From assembly GCF_002924365.1 (NCBI RefSeq), contig NZ_PQWB01000099.1, positions 1 to 36,023 on the forward strand: a stretch of DNA of 36,023 nucleotides, read 5' to 3'. The translations under genes and the position numbers were made by a program. Source of the DNA: Chromobacterium alticapitis (lineage in GTDB: Bacteria > Pseudomonadota > Gammaproteobacteria > Burkholderiales > Chromobacteriaceae). Below the pieces are notes generated by a model, which worked only from the letters and a program-made list of their open reading frames with translations, had not been told where the DNA came from and searched no databases. Below, piece by piece: positions 9,030-18,008 of the stretch (within the stretch, counting starts at the first letter, position 1; each line of letters opens with the position of its first letter).

Positions 9030-9116
9030 ATGGCTGATCCCGCCTGTTCGATGGTTTCCATCTCGCCCCATGCCCGCAACTTGCCGGCATGGGGTTTTGG
9101 TTTGACGAGCGGCTGA
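9030..9116 (+). CDS. Possible 28-residue upstream ORF coupled to the kinase gene
   Basis: The ATG at 9030 has the best ribosome-binding site in the region (AGAGGAAG, five bases before it). It opens a 28-codon frame ending at TGA 9114-9116. Its stop overlaps an ATG at 9116 in the kinase frame (TGATG), the classic arrangement for translational coupling. The peptide has no recognisable domain and only one Cys and one Trp, so it does not look like an amino-acid attenuator. It may exist only to load ribosomes on the kinase gene. The frame could also be fortuitous, and no homologue is known to me. Confidence 0.4.
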   Translation: MADPACSMVSISPHARNLPAWGFGLTSG

Positions 9117-11416
9117 TGCTGTCCGCCTGGTTCATTGGGGGCGGCGCGCTGTTGCTGCTCGTCGGCTGGCGCTGCCGGATGCTTAGGCTGGATAAAGTCG
9201 GCCTGCAGCGCGCCGTTTCCCGCGCCGAGGTGCAAATATTGATACTGGCGGTGCCGCTGGGCCTGACCCTGGCGCTGGCCCGGCATTTCGAAAGTTTGAG
9301 CCAAAGCGCCGCCGAATCCAACTTCCGCCATGACGCGATCGCCGCGACCGAGCAACTTGCGGTGGTGATAGAGCAGGACATCGATGCGCTGGAGGCGCTC
9401 GCGCTGTTCATGGGCGCGACACCCAATATCAGCCAGTTGGAATTCAGCCGCTTCGCAGAACCGCTGGTGGCCAGGCGGCCGCTGTTCCAGGGCATAGGCT
9501 GGTCGCCCCGAGTCGCGCGCGCGGACCGCGCGGCGTACGAGAGCCGTTATGGCCAGATCAAGGAAAGACGGGAGAGCGGGGCGCGGGAGACGGTTGGCGA
9601 GCGCGCGGAATATTACCCTGTCACCTTATTGGCGCCGGAAGCGGATAACGCCAGAGTGCGGGGTTTTGATCTGGCGTCGGAGGCGAGAAGGCGAGAAACC
9701 ATACGCCGGGCGCTGGCCAGCGGCCAGCCGCGCATCAGCGAGCCGGTGATCTTGGCCCAGTTCGATGACAAGCGAGGCAGCGGCGTGTCCATGATGATAC
9801 CGGTCAAGGGACTGCACGGCGGCGTGGTGGTCGGCGGCATCAACGCCTATAGGCTGGAGGCCCGCGCGCTGCCCGCGCTGAAGGACAAGGGCATAGCGAT
9901 GCAGTTGGACGATGCGAGCGATCCTGGACGGCTGCAGAACCTGGTGATGCCGGACCTGAAAAACGACACGGGCGTTCGTGTCAGCCGCGACATCCCTGTG
10001 GCAGGACGAGTGTGGCGCGTTACCTTGCATGCCTTGCCCGCTTATTTCGAACAAAACGCCAATCATGACGCGGCGCGGCTGGTGCTGCCGGTTGGACTGG
10101 CGCTGACCGTGCTGTTGGGCTTTTACCTGAATCTGCTGGTGAGCCGCCGCGAGCTGGCTGAAACGATGGCGCAGCAATCCACGCGCGCGCTGCAGCAGAG
10201 CGAGGAGCGTTTCCGCATGTTCGCCAGCATCGCCTCGGACTGGCTGTGGGAGCTGGACGGTCAGGGGCGGCTGGCCTACTGCTCGGAGCATTTCAGCGAG
10301 CTGACCGGCGTGCCGCGCGAGCAATTGCTGGGCCGGCACTGGACGGAATGGAAACCGGTGAGGGCCAATCCGGAGCAGCAGGCGCGGCTGGCGCAATGGT
10401 TGATGGCGCGGGCGGAAATCCGCGATTGCGAATTGTGCTACCGCAAACGCGATGGGGAACTGTACTGGGTGGCCATCAGCGCCTGTCCGCTGTTTGCCGC
10501 GGACGGCAGCCTGCGCGGCTATCGCGGCGTGGGCCGCGACGTGTCCGAGCGCAAGCGCGCCGAGCTGGAGCTGCATGGCCACCGCAATCATTTGCAGGAG
10601 AGAGTGGCGCAGCGCACGGCGGACTTGCTGCGCGCCAAGGAGGACGCGGAGCAGGCGAATCAAGCCAAGTCCGAGTTTCTGGCCAATATGTCGCATGAGC
10701 TGCGCACGCCGCTGCACGGCATACTCAGCTTCGCGGAAATCGGCGGCGATAAGGCGCTGACCGCCCCTGCCGCCCGGCTCAAGCGCTATTTCGACAATAT
10801 CCATGCCAGCGGCTCGCGCCTGCTGGTCTTGCTGAACGACTTGCTGGACCTGGCCAAGCTGGAATCTGGACGGCTGGTGCTGAAGCGGGAAGAGGTGGAC
10901 CTGAACGAGTTGGCGCGCCAAATGGCGCTGAGCGAGGAGGTCAGGCTGCAGGCTGCCGGCATCCAGCTGCGGCTGGAGCTGCCGCCGACGCCGCTGATTG
11001 CCTGGGCGGATAAAACGCGCATGCAACAGGTGCTGGCCAATCTGCTGTCCAATGCGATCAAGTTCTCGCCGCGCGGCGGCGCCATCGTTATCGGGCTGCA
11101 GCACTTCGGCTCCATGCTGACGCTGAGCGTGGCGGACCAGGGGCCAGGGGTGCCGGAGTCGGAGTTGGAGAGCATTTTCGACAAATTCGTGCAAAGCAGC
11201 GCCACCGCCAACGGCGCCGGCGGCACCGGATTAGGGCTGGCCATCTGCCGGCAGATCGCGCTGGGCCACGGCGGCGGCATTTACGCGGAGAACCTGCCGG
11301 CAGGCGGCATTTGTTTCTTCGTCTCTTTGCCCGACGCCGAGAATAGCAAGACGATGGACAGGCTGGAGCGACTGCTGGGCGAATCTCAGCCGCAAGGTAT
11401 TGCGTCCGGCAAATAA
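9089..11416 (+). CDS. Membrane sensor histidine kinase with CHASE and PAS domains
   Basis: The 775-residue protein has two N-terminal membrane segments (about residues 12-28 and 49-66). A periplasmic CHASE-type ligand domain follows (about 75-315, with FQGIGWSPRV and PVTLLAPEADN), then a third membrane segment (about 330-350) and a PAS domain with PAC tail (about 365-490, ending GVGRDVSERKRAE). Next are a coiled linker, HisKA with the phospho-accepting His in NMSHELRTPLHG (about residue 535), and HATPase (DQGPGVPESE, GGTGLGLAI). CHASE domains sense small extracellular ligands. No response regulator is adjacent, so it is an orphan kinase. The listed start (9089) has no ribosome-binding site; the in-frame ATG at 9116, overlapping the stop of the upstream ORF, is an alternative that removes nine residues. 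Confidence 0.92.
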   Translation: MGFWFDERLMLSAWFIGGGALLLLVGWRCRMLRLDKVGLQRAVSRAEVQILILAVPLGLTLALARHFESLSQSAAESNFRHDAIAATEQLAVVIEQDIDALEALALFMGATPNISQLEFSRFAEPLVARRPLFQGIGWSPRVARADRAAYESRYGQIKERRESGARETVGERAEYYPVTLLAPEADNARVRGFDLASEARRRETIRRALASGQPRISEPVILAQFDDKRGSGVSMMIPVKGLHGGVVVGGINAYRLEARALPALKDKGIAMQLDDASDPGRLQNLVMPDLKNDTGVRVSRDIPVAGRVWRVTLHALPAYFEQNANHDAARLVLPVGLALTVLLGFYLNLLVSRRELAETMAQQSTRALQQSEERFRMFASIASDWLWELDGQGRLAYCSEHFSELTGVPREQLLGRHWTEWKPVRANPEQQARLAQWLMARAEIRDCELCYRKRDGELYWVAISACPLFAADGSLRGYRGVGRDVSERKRAELELHGHRNHLQERVAQRTADLLRAKEDAEQANQAKSEFLANMSHELRTPLHGILSFAEIGGDKALTAPAARLKRYFDNIHASGSRLLVLLNDLLDLAKLESGRLVLKREEVDLNELARQMALSEEVRLQAAGIQLRLELPPTPLIAWADKTRMQQVLANLLSNAIKFSPRGGAIVIGLQHFGSMLTLSVADQGPGVPESELESIFDKFVQSSATANGAGGTGLGLAICRQIALGHGGGIYAENLPAGGICFFVSLPDAENSKTMDRLERLLGESQPQGIASGK

Positions 11417-11438
11417 AAACGGCGCCTTTCGGCGCCGT
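11411..11438 (-). terminator. Terminator of the MFS transporter gene
   Basis: ACGGCGCC and GGCGCCGT form a perfect 8-base stem with a four-base loop (11419-11438). Read on the minus strand it is followed by TTTTTATTT. It sits between the convergent kinase and transporter genes and serves the minus strand best. Confidence 0.85.
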
Positions 11439-11445
11439 CCGCGGA

Positions 11446-12771
11446 TCAGGCGCGGCCGAGCAAGGGCCGTATCCAGCTGAAGCGCTGGCGCCAGATGATA
11501 GGCGCGCACCAGGCCAGGTGGGCCGTGGCCAGCACATTGAGCAGCGCCGCCGCCAGCAGCAGCATGGAAATGCTGTCATACCCCTTCAGCATCAGCGCGC
11601 TGCCTATGGCCGCCGCCACCATGTAGAAGCCATTGATGATGTTGTTGGCCGCCACCGCCTGCGAGCGGAATTCATCCGGGCTGCCGGTCTGCAGCCAAGT
11701 GTACAGCGGCACGGTGAAGAAGCCGCCGAAGAAGCCCAGCAAGGCCACGTCGATGATGCTGCGCCAGCTGCCCGGACGGGCCAGGTATTCCATCAGCGTG
11801 GCCAGCTTGCCGTAGTAATGCGGCAGGGCGCCTAGCGCCAGATCGCCGCCGAACAGCGTCATGCCGGCGCTGCCCAGGAGCACGATGCCTAGTTGCAATT
11901 GGCCGTGCGACACCTTGGCGCAAGCTATCGAGCCTATGCCTATGCCTATGGAGAACAGCGCCAGCAACAAGGTGTAGACATCGGCGTCTCCGCCCAGATG
12001 CAGCCGGGTGAAAGTGGGCAGCTGGGTGGTGTAGATCGCGCCCATCAGCCAGAACCACGAGATGCCGAGGATGGCGCAGCGCACGTCATGGATTTTCCAG
12101 GCTTGGCGGACCAGCTGGACCGAGTCGCCCATGAAGTTCCAGGACAACTTCAGGTGCGGCGCGCCGGCCGGCACCGACGGCATCTTGGCGCTGCTGAAGT
12201 AGCCGAGCACCGCCGTGATCAGCAAGGCGGCGATGATCAGCAACGCGCTATTGTGGGTCAGCACGCTGCCCAGCAACTGGCCCAGCAGGATGGCGAGGAA
12301 GGTGCCCATCTCGATCAAGCCGGTGCCGCCCACCAGCTCATGCTCCTTCAGATATTGCGGCAGCACCGAATATTTCAGCGGGCCGAAGAAGGACGAGTGG
12401 GTGCCCATCAGGAACAGCGCGGCAAGCAAAATGGCGGCGGACTTCATCAGGAAACCGGCGCCGGCCAGCAGCATGATGGCGATTTCGGCCAGTTTGATCA
12501 ACCGCGCGATGCGGGCCTTGTCGAAACGCTCGGACAACTTGCCGGCGCTGGCGGAAAACAGGAAGAAGGGCAGGATGAAAATGCCCGCCGCCAGATTGAC
12601 CAACTGCTGCGGCGGCAGGCCCGCCGTGCTGAGCCCGTGGAAGCTGATCAGCACCACGATGGCGGTTTTCAGCATATTGTCGTTGAAGGCGCCCAGGAAT
12701 TGGGTGCCGAACAGCGGCAGGAAACGCCGGGTGGCGAAGAATGAGAATTCGGATTTCATGGGGCCGTTCAT
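11446..12771 (-). CDS. MFS transporter, LplT-like (lysophospholipid transporter family)
   Basis: The 441-residue protein has about twelve hydrophobic segments. The N-terminal signature FLPLFGTQFLGAFNDNMLKTA is characteristic of LplT and of the MFS half of acyltransferase fusions that flip lysophospholipids across the inner membrane. Other supports are GPLKYSVLPQYL (loop 4-5) and FFGGFFTVPLYTWLQ. In such systems a linked acyltransferase re-acylates the lipid; none lies next to this gene. Start choice is uncertain. ATG 12771 and an ATG four codons later both lack a ribosome-binding site, and the T run of the upstream gene's terminator ends one base before ATG 12771. Transport substrate is inferred from family only. 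Confidence 0.85.
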   Translation of the reverse strand: MNGPMKSEFSFFATRRFLPLFGTQFLGAFNDNMLKTAIVVLISFHGLSTAGLPPQQLVNLAAGIFILPFFLFSASAGKLSERFDKARIARLIKLAEIAIMLLAGAGFLMKSAAILLAALFLMGTHSSFFGPLKYSVLPQYLKEHELVGGTGLIEMGTFLAILLGQLLGSVLTHNSALLIIAALLITAVLGYFSSAKMPSVPAGAPHLKLSWNFMGDSVQLVRQAWKIHDVRCAILGISWFWLMGAIYTTQLPTFTRLHLGGDADVYTLLLALFSIGIGIGSIACAKVSHGQLQLGIVLLGSAGMTLFGGDLALGALPHYYGKLATLMEYLARPGSWRSIIDVALLGFFGGFFTVPLYTWLQTGSPDEFRSQAVAANNIINGFYMVAAAIGSALMLKGYDSISMLLLAAALLNVLATAHLAWCAPIIWRQRFSWIRPLLGRA

Positions 12772-12772
12772 G

Positions 12773-12808
12773 AAAAAGGCGGGAACCGCATGCTAGCGGA
12801 TTCCCGCC
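12773..12808 (-). terminator. Terminator of the CNT transporter gene, abutting next start codon
   Basis: GGCGGGAA plus CCGC on one arm pairs with GCGG plus ATTCCCGCC on the other (12778-12808; about 12 base pairs with one bulge). Read leftward it is followed by TTTTTC and then the ATG of the MFS gene. It should end the nucleoside-transporter transcript and leaves no room for a separate promoter and leader for the MFS gene. Confidence 0.8.
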
Positions 12809-12830
12809 TGATTGTCAGTTTGCCGGCGAC

Positions 12831-14132
12831 TTAAGCCAGCGACAGCCACAGGCCGGCGGTGGAGGCGGTCATGAAACCGGTCAGCACCGAGGCCAGCAGC
12901 GCGCGCATGCCGATTGCGGCCAGCTCGTTCTGCCGCGACGGCGCCAACGCGCCTATGCCAGCCACGCAGATGCCGACCGAGGAAAAATTGGAGAAGCTGG
13001 CCAGGGCGAAGGTGGAGATCATCACCGTCGGCGCGGACAGCGCGCCGGCGGCCTTCATTTTGGCCAGGTCCAGGAAGGCGATGAACTCGTTCAGCACGAT
13101 TTTCTGGCCCAGCAGGCTGCCCACGCCCAGCGTCTCGCTCCAGCTGATGCCCATCAGGAAGGCGAACACGCGGAACAATTGGCCCGCCAGGTATTGCAGC
13201 GTCAGGCCGTCGAACATGCCGCCGGTGGAGGCGCGGATGGCGCCGTTGACGCCCAGCAGCTCGCCCAGGCCGTCCTTCATCGCGTAATCGGCCAGGGCGA
13301 TCAGCGACACGATGGCCAGCAGGATGGTGGCCACCGCCGCGGCCATCTTCATGCCGGCCAGCGCGCCGGACACCAGGGCGCTGACGAAGTTGCCGCCGGT
13401 TTTCTCTTCGGCGGCCTTCAGTTTATTGCTGGAGATGTCGGCCGGGCAGGTTTCCGGGAACAGTATCTTGCTGAACACCGCTGCGCCGGCGGCATTCATG
13501 CAGGAAGCCGTCAGCAGATAGGTGGCGAAGCGCCCTTGTTCGATCGGGTCCGCGCCGCCCAGGAAGGCGACATAAGCAGCCATCACGCCGCCGGACAGCG
13601 TAGACATGCCGGCGACCATGACGCAGGCCAGCTCGGAGCGCGTCATGTGCTGGATGTAGGGCCGGGCCAGCAAGGGCGCCTCGGTCTGGCCCAGGAAGAT
13701 GTTGGCGGCGGTCACCACGCTCTCCGGGCCGGACAGGCGCAAGCTGCGCTTCATCAGCCAGGCCAGGGCATTGACCACGCGCTGCAGAATGCCGAAGTGG
13801 TAGAGCAGCGCGCTGAAAGAGGAGAAGAAGATGATGACGGGTAGCACGGTGAAGGCGAACAGGAAGCCGAGCTTGCCATCGGGCTTGGCCAGGTCGCCGA
13901 AAATGAAGCGGGCGCCGTCGCCGGAAAAGCTTAGCACCTTGGCGAAGCCGGCGCCAAAAGCGGAGAAGGCGGCGTGTGCGACAGGCAGATAGTTGATGAG
14001 CAGGAACAGCCCGCTGGGGATGGACAGTCCGATCAGCACGGTGCGCCAATCGATGGCGCGGCGGTTGGTGGAGAAGGCGACGGCGGTGGCAACGAGCAGC
14101 AGCATGCCGGCCAGGGCTTGGATGGAATTCAC
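12831..14132 (-). CDS. Concentrative nucleoside transporter (CNT family, NupC-like)
   Basis: The 433-residue inner-membrane protein matches CNT family length. The conserved substrate-site motif GQTEAPLLARPYI lies in the first repeat and SFALASFSNFSSVGI-type residues in the second, with NEFIAFLDL between them. CNT proteins import nucleosides with protons or sodium for salvage. About eight to ten hydrophobic segments are visible. It is followed by a strong terminator and is probably monocistronic. Upstream lies a 133-base gap to ccoS that must hold its promoter. The ATG at 14132 was taken because the hydrophobic N-terminus begins there. No nucleoside-catabolism genes are adjacent. Confidence 0.92.
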   Translation of the reverse strand: MNSIQALAGMLLLVATAVAFSTNRRAIDWRTVLIGLSIPSGLFLLINYLPVAHAAFSAFGAGFAKVLSFSGDGARFIFGDLAKPDGKLGFLFAFTVLPVIIFFSSFSALLYHFGILQRVVNALAWLMKRSLRLSGPESVVTAANIFLGQTEAPLLARPYIQHMTRSELACVMVAGMSTLSGGVMAAYVAFLGGADPIEQGRFATYLLTASCMNAAGAAVFSKILFPETCPADISSNKLKAAEEKTGGNFVSALVSGALAGMKMAAAVATILLAIVSLIALADYAMKDGLGELLGVNGAIRASTGGMFDGLTLQYLAGQLFRVFAFLMGISWSETLGVGSLLGQKIVLNEFIAFLDLAKMKAAGALSAPTVMISTFALASFSNFSSVGICVAGIGALAPSRQNELAAIGMRALLASVLTGFMTASTAGLWLSLA

Positions 14133-14265
14133 AGATAGGCCTTTGAAACTAGCAGGATAATGATTTGCTAATGCTTAAAGGCGCGGCATTCTACAGCAAA
14201 AAAGCGTCGCCCATAAAGAGCGGCGGCATAGCTTGGCGCATTTTACCCGGACGGGTAGTTTGACG

Positions 14266-14433
14266 TCATTCCTTCGCCTCGTCTCGATGCGGCGTATCGT
14301 CGTCCATCAGGATGCGATGGGCCGGGCCTTCCATGTCGTCGAACTGGCCGGAGCGGGTGGCCCACCAGAAAATCGCGCCGATGACGAAGGCCAGCACCAG
14401 GCTGAGCGGAATGAGCAGGTATAGGCTTTCCAT
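14266..14433 (-). CDS. ccoS: Cytochrome oxidase maturation protein CcoS
   Basis: This 55-residue single-pass membrane protein starts at the ATG at 14433-14431. It has one N-terminal membrane helix (about residues 4-24, LIPLSLVLAFVIGAIFWWA) and then the diagnostic GQFDDMEGPAHRILMDDD motif of CcoS. CcoS is required for cofactor insertion into cbb3-type cytochrome c oxidase. The ATG overlaps the ccoI stop codon (TGATG), so the two are co-transcribed and coupled. The ccoNOPQ structural genes, often next to ccoI/ccoS, are not present downstream, where an unrelated nucleoside transporter follows. Confidence 0.95.
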   Translation of the reverse strand: MESLYLLIPLSLVLAFVIGAIFWWATRSGQFDDMEGPAHRILMDDDTPHRDEAKE

Positions 14434-16862
14434 CAAGTGTCCCGTTTGGTGAGGCGCAAGGCGTTGCCGACCACCAGCAGCGAGCTGAGCGCCATGCCTA
14501 GGCTAGCCAGCCACGGTGTGACGTGGCCCAGTATGGCCAGCGGCAGCGCCACCACATTATAACCGGCCGCCCACAGCAGATTCTGCCGAATCACCGCCAG
14601 CGTGCGCCTGCCCATGGCGATGGCGAGCGGAATCAGCGCCAATTGGTCTGAGATCAGCACCATGTCGCCGCTGGCACGGGCGACGTCAGTGCCACCTCCC
14701 ATGGCGATGGAGACGTCCGCCCGCGCCAGCACCGGCGCGTCGTTGACGCCGTCTCCCACCATCAGCACACGCCGCCCCTGGGCTTGCAGGGAAGAGACGA
14801 AGGCCAGCTTGTCCTCTGGCGCGGCGCGGGCGCGCCAGTCGGCCATGCCCAGTTCCGCCGCCAGACTGGCCACGGCCTGTTCGCCGTCGCCGCTGAGCAA
14901 ATGGACGGCGAGTCCGCGCTCGCGCAGCGCGCGCAGCAAGGCGGGCGCGTCGTCGCGACAGACATCCCCGATGGCGAAGCGCGCCTGCACGCCATCGGCG
15001 TTGGCCAGCAGCACCTGGCTGCACTCGGCGTGCCAGTCCGAGTCCTCCTTCTCCTCAAGGCCCAGCCAGGCAGAAATGAAGGGCGCGGAGCCCAGTCGCC
15101 ATTCCTGGCCGTCCACCATGCCGGCCACGCCGTGCCCGGGATAGTTGTTCGTCGATTGAACAGCCGGCAGCGAAAGACCGTCCGCCGCGGCGAGGATAGC
15201 CTGAGCCAACGGGTGCTCCGAAGATTGCTCCAGCGCGGCGGCGATGGACAGCGCGCGTTCGCGCGGCAGCGGACCGGCTATGTCGCGCAGCCGCATCCGT
15301 CCATGGGTGAGCGTGCCTGTTTTGTCGAAGACGACGTCGGTGACGCGAGCCAGCGTTTCCAGCGCGTGTCCGCGCGTCGTCAGCACGCCTTGCGACGCCA
15401 GATTGCCGCTTGCAGCCGTCAGCGCGGCCGGGGTGGCCAGCGACAACGCGCAAGGGCAGGAAATCACCAGCACCGCCACCATGATCCACAAGGCGCGGTC
15501 TGGATCGACGAAGTGCCATCCTATATAGCTGGCCGCCGCCGCCAATAGCAGCAGGGCGACGAACCAGCTGGCGAAGCGGTCGGCCAGCACCGCCAGCCTG
15601 GGCTTTTCCGTCAGCGCCTGGTCCAGCAAGCGCACGATGCCGGCCAGCCGCGTGGCCTGGCCGATCTGCTCCACGCGCATGATCAGCGGGCTAGCGGCAT
15701 TGACGCTGCCGGCGATCAGCCTGTCGCCGGGTTGTTTGTCCACTGGCCGGCTCTCGCCGGTCAGCAGCGACTCATTGCTGGCGCTGCTGCCATCCAGCAC
15801 CACGCCGTCGGCCGGAATGGTTTCGCCCGGTTTGACCAGGATGACGTCGCCCTCGCGCAGGCTGGCCACGGTAGCCTCGTCCGCATCCCGACTGCTAGGC
15901 CAGCCAGCCAGCCGGTGGCAAAAAGCCGGCACCAGCTTGACCAGGCTCTCGCTGGCCGCGCCGGCCTTGCGCCGGGCGATGCCTTCCAGGTAGCGGCCGC
16001 CCAGCAATAGGAAGACGAACATGGACACCGAGTCGAAATAAATGCCGTGCTCGTACTTGTGGATCAGCGCCCAGAAGCTGGCGAAGAAGGCGGTGAGTAT
16101 GCCTATGCTGACCGGCGCGTCCATGCCGACGCGGCCGGCTTTGAGATCTCGCCAGGTATTGCGATAGAACGGCAGCGCGGAATACAGCAGCACCGGCAGG
16201 GTCAGGATGAAGCCGGCCCAATGCAGCAGCCACAGGAAGTCAGGGGCGATGTCGCCGTCCGACGCCAGATAAACCGGCACCGCGTACATCATCACCTGCA
16301 TCATGGAGAGTCCGGCCACCCATAGCCGGCTCAGCGCCTGCTTGCGCTCCTTCTGCTGCAGTTTTTCCTGCCGCTCCGCGTCATAGGGATGGGCGCGGTA
16401 GCCTATGGCCGCCACGGCCTCGAGAATGGCGGACAGCCGGATGCAGCTATTGTCCCAGCGCACGCGCGCGCGCTGGGTGCTGTAATTGATGTCCACCGCC
16501 AGCACGCCGGGTAGTTGGCGCAAATGCTGTTCGTTGAGCCAGATGCAGGCGGCGCAGCTGATGCCCTCCAGCATCAAGGCGGCCTCGCGGGCTTCGCCTT
16601 CGACGCGGTGGACGAAGCTTTGCTGCAGCTCTTCCGAATCGTACAGCCGGATCTGCTGCAGCACCGCCTCGGGCAGCGCTTCCACGCGCTCCGCGCCTTC
16701 GGTGCGGTGCTGGTAGTAGTCGGCCAGGCCGGACTCGATAATGGTATTGGCCACTGCCTGGCAGCCGGCGCAGCAGGCGGCTTCTTCCTTCTGGCGGTAG
16801 CGGATGGGAAAGCGGGCGCCGACGGGGACGGGCAAACCGCAATGGAAACAGTTCTCGCTCAT
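14433..16862 (-). CDS. ccoI: Copper-translocating P-type ATPase CcoI/FixI (cbb3 oxidase assembly)
   Basis: The 809-residue P1B ATPase has a Cys-rich N-terminus (Cys5, Cys8, Cys30, Cys31, Cys34) typical of CcoI/FixI. It continues with a heavy-metal-associated domain whose metal site is Cys103-x2-Cys106 (GISCAACIW), then membrane helices, and the TM metal motif CPC in VISCPCALSLATP. The phosphorylation site is DKTGTLTHG, and the hinge is GDGVNDAP. In the family it exports copper to the periplasmic side for the CuB centre of cbb3 oxidase. It is followed by the coupled ccoS. The ribosome-binding site before ATG 16862 is poor. Length and motifs separate it from general copper-resistance CopA proteins. 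Confidence 0.95.
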   Translation of the reverse strand: MSENCFHCGLPVPVGARFPIRYRQKEEAACCAGCQAVANTIIESGLADYYQHRTEGAERVEALPEAVLQQIRLYDSEELQQSFVHRVEGEAREAALMLEGISCAACIWLNEQHLRQLPGVLAVDINYSTQRARVRWDNSCIRLSAILEAVAAIGYRAHPYDAERQEKLQQKERKQALSRLWVAGLSMMQVMMYAVPVYLASDGDIAPDFLWLLHWAGFILTLPVLLYSALPFYRNTWRDLKAGRVGMDAPVSIGILTAFFASFWALIHKYEHGIYFDSVSMFVFLLLGGRYLEGIARRKAGAASESLVKLVPAFCHRLAGWPSSRDADEATVASLREGDVILVKPGETIPADGVVLDGSSASNESLLTGESRPVDKQPGDRLIAGSVNAASPLIMRVEQIGQATRLAGIVRLLDQALTEKPRLAVLADRFASWFVALLLLAAAASYIGWHFVDPDRALWIMVAVLVISCPCALSLATPAALTAASGNLASQGVLTTRGHALETLARVTDVVFDKTGTLTHGRMRLRDIAGPLPRERALSIAAALEQSSEHPLAQAILAAADGLSLPAVQSTNNYPGHGVAGMVDGQEWRLGSAPFISAWLGLEEKEDSDWHAECSQVLLANADGVQARFAIGDVCRDDAPALLRALRERGLAVHLLSGDGEQAVASLAAELGMADWRARAAPEDKLAFVSSLQAQGRRVLMVGDGVNDAPVLARADVSIAMGGGTDVARASGDMVLISDQLALIPLAIAMGRRTLAVIRQNLLWAAGYNVVALPLAILGHVTPWLASLGMALSSLLVVGNALRLTKRDT

Positions 16863-17006
16863 GACGAAGGATTGTAATCAATGCGGACGAAGCGCGCTTG
16901 ATCCAGCTCATGGCGCGGCCAGTCAAAGCGGATTAATCGAAACGGACACTTGCGCCGGCCGCGACTGGCCGCATTTGCCGGATATCAAATAAAGGAAAGG
17001 CGAAAC

Positions 17007-18008
17007 ATGACGATGCAAGCCGTGGTTCAGCAAGCGCCGGGCGGCGTGGAGACGATGGACATCGGAGAATGGCCGCGTCCGCAACTGGTGCGGGGGAGGC
17101 TGCTGGTGAGGGTGATGGCGGCGGGCGTCAATCGCGCGGATCTGATGCAGCGCGAGGGGCGCTATCCGCCGCCGCCCGGCGCCAGTCCGCTGTTGGGGCT
17201 GGAAGTGGCCGGCTGGGTGGAGGAGGCCGCGGCCGGTTCGGCGTTTCAGCCCGGAGATGCGGTGTTCGGCCTGGTGGAGGGCGGCGGCTACGCTGAATAT
17301 GTTTTGCTGGACGAGGCGCTGGCCATCGCCAAGCCGGACGAGCTGTCCTGGGTGGAGGCGGCCAGCCTGCCGGAGGCCTGGATGACGGCCTGGTTCAATC
17401 TGGTGGTCAAGGCGGAGCTGCGAGCCGGGGAGGCGGCGCTGATCCATGCCGGCGCCAGCGGCGTAGGCGCGGCGGCGATTCAACTGGCCGCCATGTTGGG
17501 CGCGCAAGTCTTCGCCAGCGCCGGCAGCGAGGAGAAACTGGCATTCTGCCGCGAAATGGGAGCGAGCCGCGTGTTCAACTACCGCGAGACGCCGGCGTTC
17601 GGCGAGCTGGTGAAAAGCTGGGGCGGCGCGGACGTGGCGCTGGACCCGGTGGGCGCGGGTTATCTGGCGGAGAATATGCAGGCGCTGAATCCGGACGGCC
17701 GCCTGGTGAATATCGGCTTGTTGGGCGGGCTGAAGGCGGAGCTTGACTTCGGCCGGCTGCTGATGAAGCGGATCAGTCTGATCGGCTCTACGCTGCGGCC
17801 GCAGCCGCTGGCGGTGAAAGCCAGGCTGGCGGCGGCGCTGCGCGAGCAGATTCTGCCTGCCATCCTGGATGGCAGGCTGCGCGCCACGGTGGACAGCAGC
17901 TACCCGTGGACTCAGGTGCAGGATGCCCATCTGTATATGGCGGACAATCGCAACCAGGGCAAAGTGGTGCTGACGCTGTTTCCTACGCTGGCCGCGGGCG
18001 GAGCCTGA
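17007..18008 (+). CDS. NAD(P)H:quinone oxidoreductase, zinc-free MDR family (PIG3-like)
   Basis: The 333-residue protein starts at the ATG at 17007, with AAAGGAAAGG about seven bases upstream. The N-terminal GroES-like fold includes VNRADLMQREGRYPPPPGASPLLGLEVAGWV, and the Rossmann domain begins with IHAGASGVGAAAIQLA. The catalytic-zinc ligands of alcohol dehydrogenases are absent, as in quinone oxidoreductases of the TP53I3/PIG3 type. It reduces quinones or other enones with NADPH in the cytoplasm. It is divergent from ccoI and convergent with the flavin-oxidase gene. The two stop codons abut exactly (TGA then TCA at 18006-18011), with no terminator between them. Confidence 0.92.
   Translation: MTMQAVVQQAPGGVETMDIGEWPRPQLVRGRLLVRVMAAGVNRADLMQREGRYPPPPGASPLLGLEVAGWVEEAAAGSAFQPGDAVFGLVEGGGYAEYVLLDEALAIAKPDELSWVEAASLPEAWMTAWFNLVVKAELRAGEAALIHAGASGVGAAAIQLAAMLGAQVFASAGSEEKLAFCREMGASRVFNYRETPAFGELVKSWGGADVALDPVGAGYLAENMQALNPDGRLVNIGLLGGLKAELDFGRLLMKRISLIGSTLRPQPLAVKARLAAALREQILPAILDGRLRATVDSSYPWTQVQDAHLYMADNRNQGKVVLTLFPTLAAGGA

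Noticed and set aside
16868-16881. FNR/Anr-like box (TTGAT-TACA-ATCCT on minus strand) near ccoI
   Set aside because: Eight of ten key bases match, but it lies six bases before the ccoI ATG, too close to activate that gene from a normal position.
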